Of a stretch of DNA of 5,998 nt, positions 5,855-5,998 are shown in pieces. Origin of the DNA: JABDCI01 sp964475835 (lineage in GTDB: Bacteria > Verrucomicrobiota > Verrucomicrobiia > JABWAM01); the NCBI GenBank assembly GCA_964475835.1, contig CAYYYL010000068.1, forward strand, positions 1 through 5,998, read 5' to 3'. Each line of letters begins with the position of its first letter. The stretch's first letter is position 1. Under the pieces are notes generated by a model. The model searched no databases. It had not been told where the DNA came from and was given only the letters and a program-made list of their open reading frames with translations. Position numbers and translations under genes: made by a program.

Positions 5855-5887
5855 CGCAACAACCCATTTGCGTTGAATGTGTTTTTT
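5855..5887 (+). terminator. Possible weak terminator after abiEii
   Basis: CGCAA (5855-5859) and TTGCG (5868-5872) can pair as a 5-bp stem with an 8-nt loop, and a run of six T residues follows at 5882-5887. The stem is short and the T run is 9 nt away, so termination would be inefficient if it occurs at all. Confidence 0.22.
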
Positions 5888-5916
5888 GTGCTGCCAGTAA
5901 CGGGTAATGTGCCAAG

Positions 5917-5976
5917 GGGACACTGTCAGTAAAAGTGTCAGTGAAATGCAGTGAAAAGTGGCGTGAAGTTGTGAAA
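5917..5976. repeat. Cluster of short CAGTGAAA/GTGAAA repeats with overlapping hairpins
   Basis: CAGTAAAA (5927-5934), CAGTGAAA (5939-5946) and CAGTGAAA (5949-5956) form three near-copies. GTGAAA or GTGAAG then recurs at 5941, 5951, 5963 and 5971, at 8-12 bp steps. The same stretch can fold in competing ways: GACACT/AGTGTC (5919-5924 and 5934-5939), CACTG/CAGTG (5921-5925 and 5939-5943) and ACTG-T-CAGT (5922-5930). It lies outside any gene, up to the window edge. The role is unknown; a regulator-binding array or the edge of a mobile or palindromic repeat element are both possible. Confidence 0.45.
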
Positions 5977-5998
5977 GAGTTGGCTTGAGTACAGAGGG

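Overview
The window (5,998 bp, moderate GC, compact genes, Shine-Dalgarno sites of uneven quality) is bacterial. Nothing in it fixes the taxon. The secreted DUF1573-type protein beside a membrane glycosyltransferase, together with RelBE and AbiE modules, would suit an environmental Gram-negative such as the Planctomycetes/Verrucomicrobia group; this is only an inference from gene content.

Layout, left to right. 1-153: no convincing gene, only short degenerate repeats. 154-492 (+): a small soluble protein with a GRYKG...DYLEW motif resembling the DUF3820 / exonuclease X C-terminal fold. 502-958 (-): a type II toxin-antitoxin pair, a ribbon-helix-helix RelB-like antitoxin overlapping a RelE/ParE-family toxin by 17 nt, with a perfect 8-bp-arm inverted repeat just upstream as likely autoregulatory operator. 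986-1316: a gap of about 330 bp with weak hairpins and one 43-codon ORF of doubtful reality. 1317-4043 (+): a two-gene operon, a secreted DUF1573 / Ig-like protein with a duplicated C-terminal domain, then, 9 nt later, a cellulose-synthase-like family 2 glycosyltransferase of about 585 residues with around eight membrane segments, no PilZ domain and a degenerate QxxRW motif. 4044-4331: non-coding, ending in a palindromic promoter/operator. 4332-5845 (+): an AbiE type IV toxin-antitoxin operon, AbiEi antitoxin and AbiEii nucleotidyltransferase toxin joined by a 4-nt TTGA overlap. 5846-5998: non-coding, with a possible weak terminator and clustered short CAGTGAAA-type repeats.

Functionally the centre is an envelope polysaccharide cassette: the glycosyltransferase should polymerise and probably export a beta-linked glycan, and the co-transcribed secreted protein may act on or scaffold it outside the cytoplasm. 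It is flanked by two unrelated toxin-antitoxin modules, each with its own palindromic control site, a pattern typical of accessory DNA. The two control sites share the 10-mer TATGTGTATA. No transposase, integrase, CRISPR array, rRNA or tRNA gene was found.
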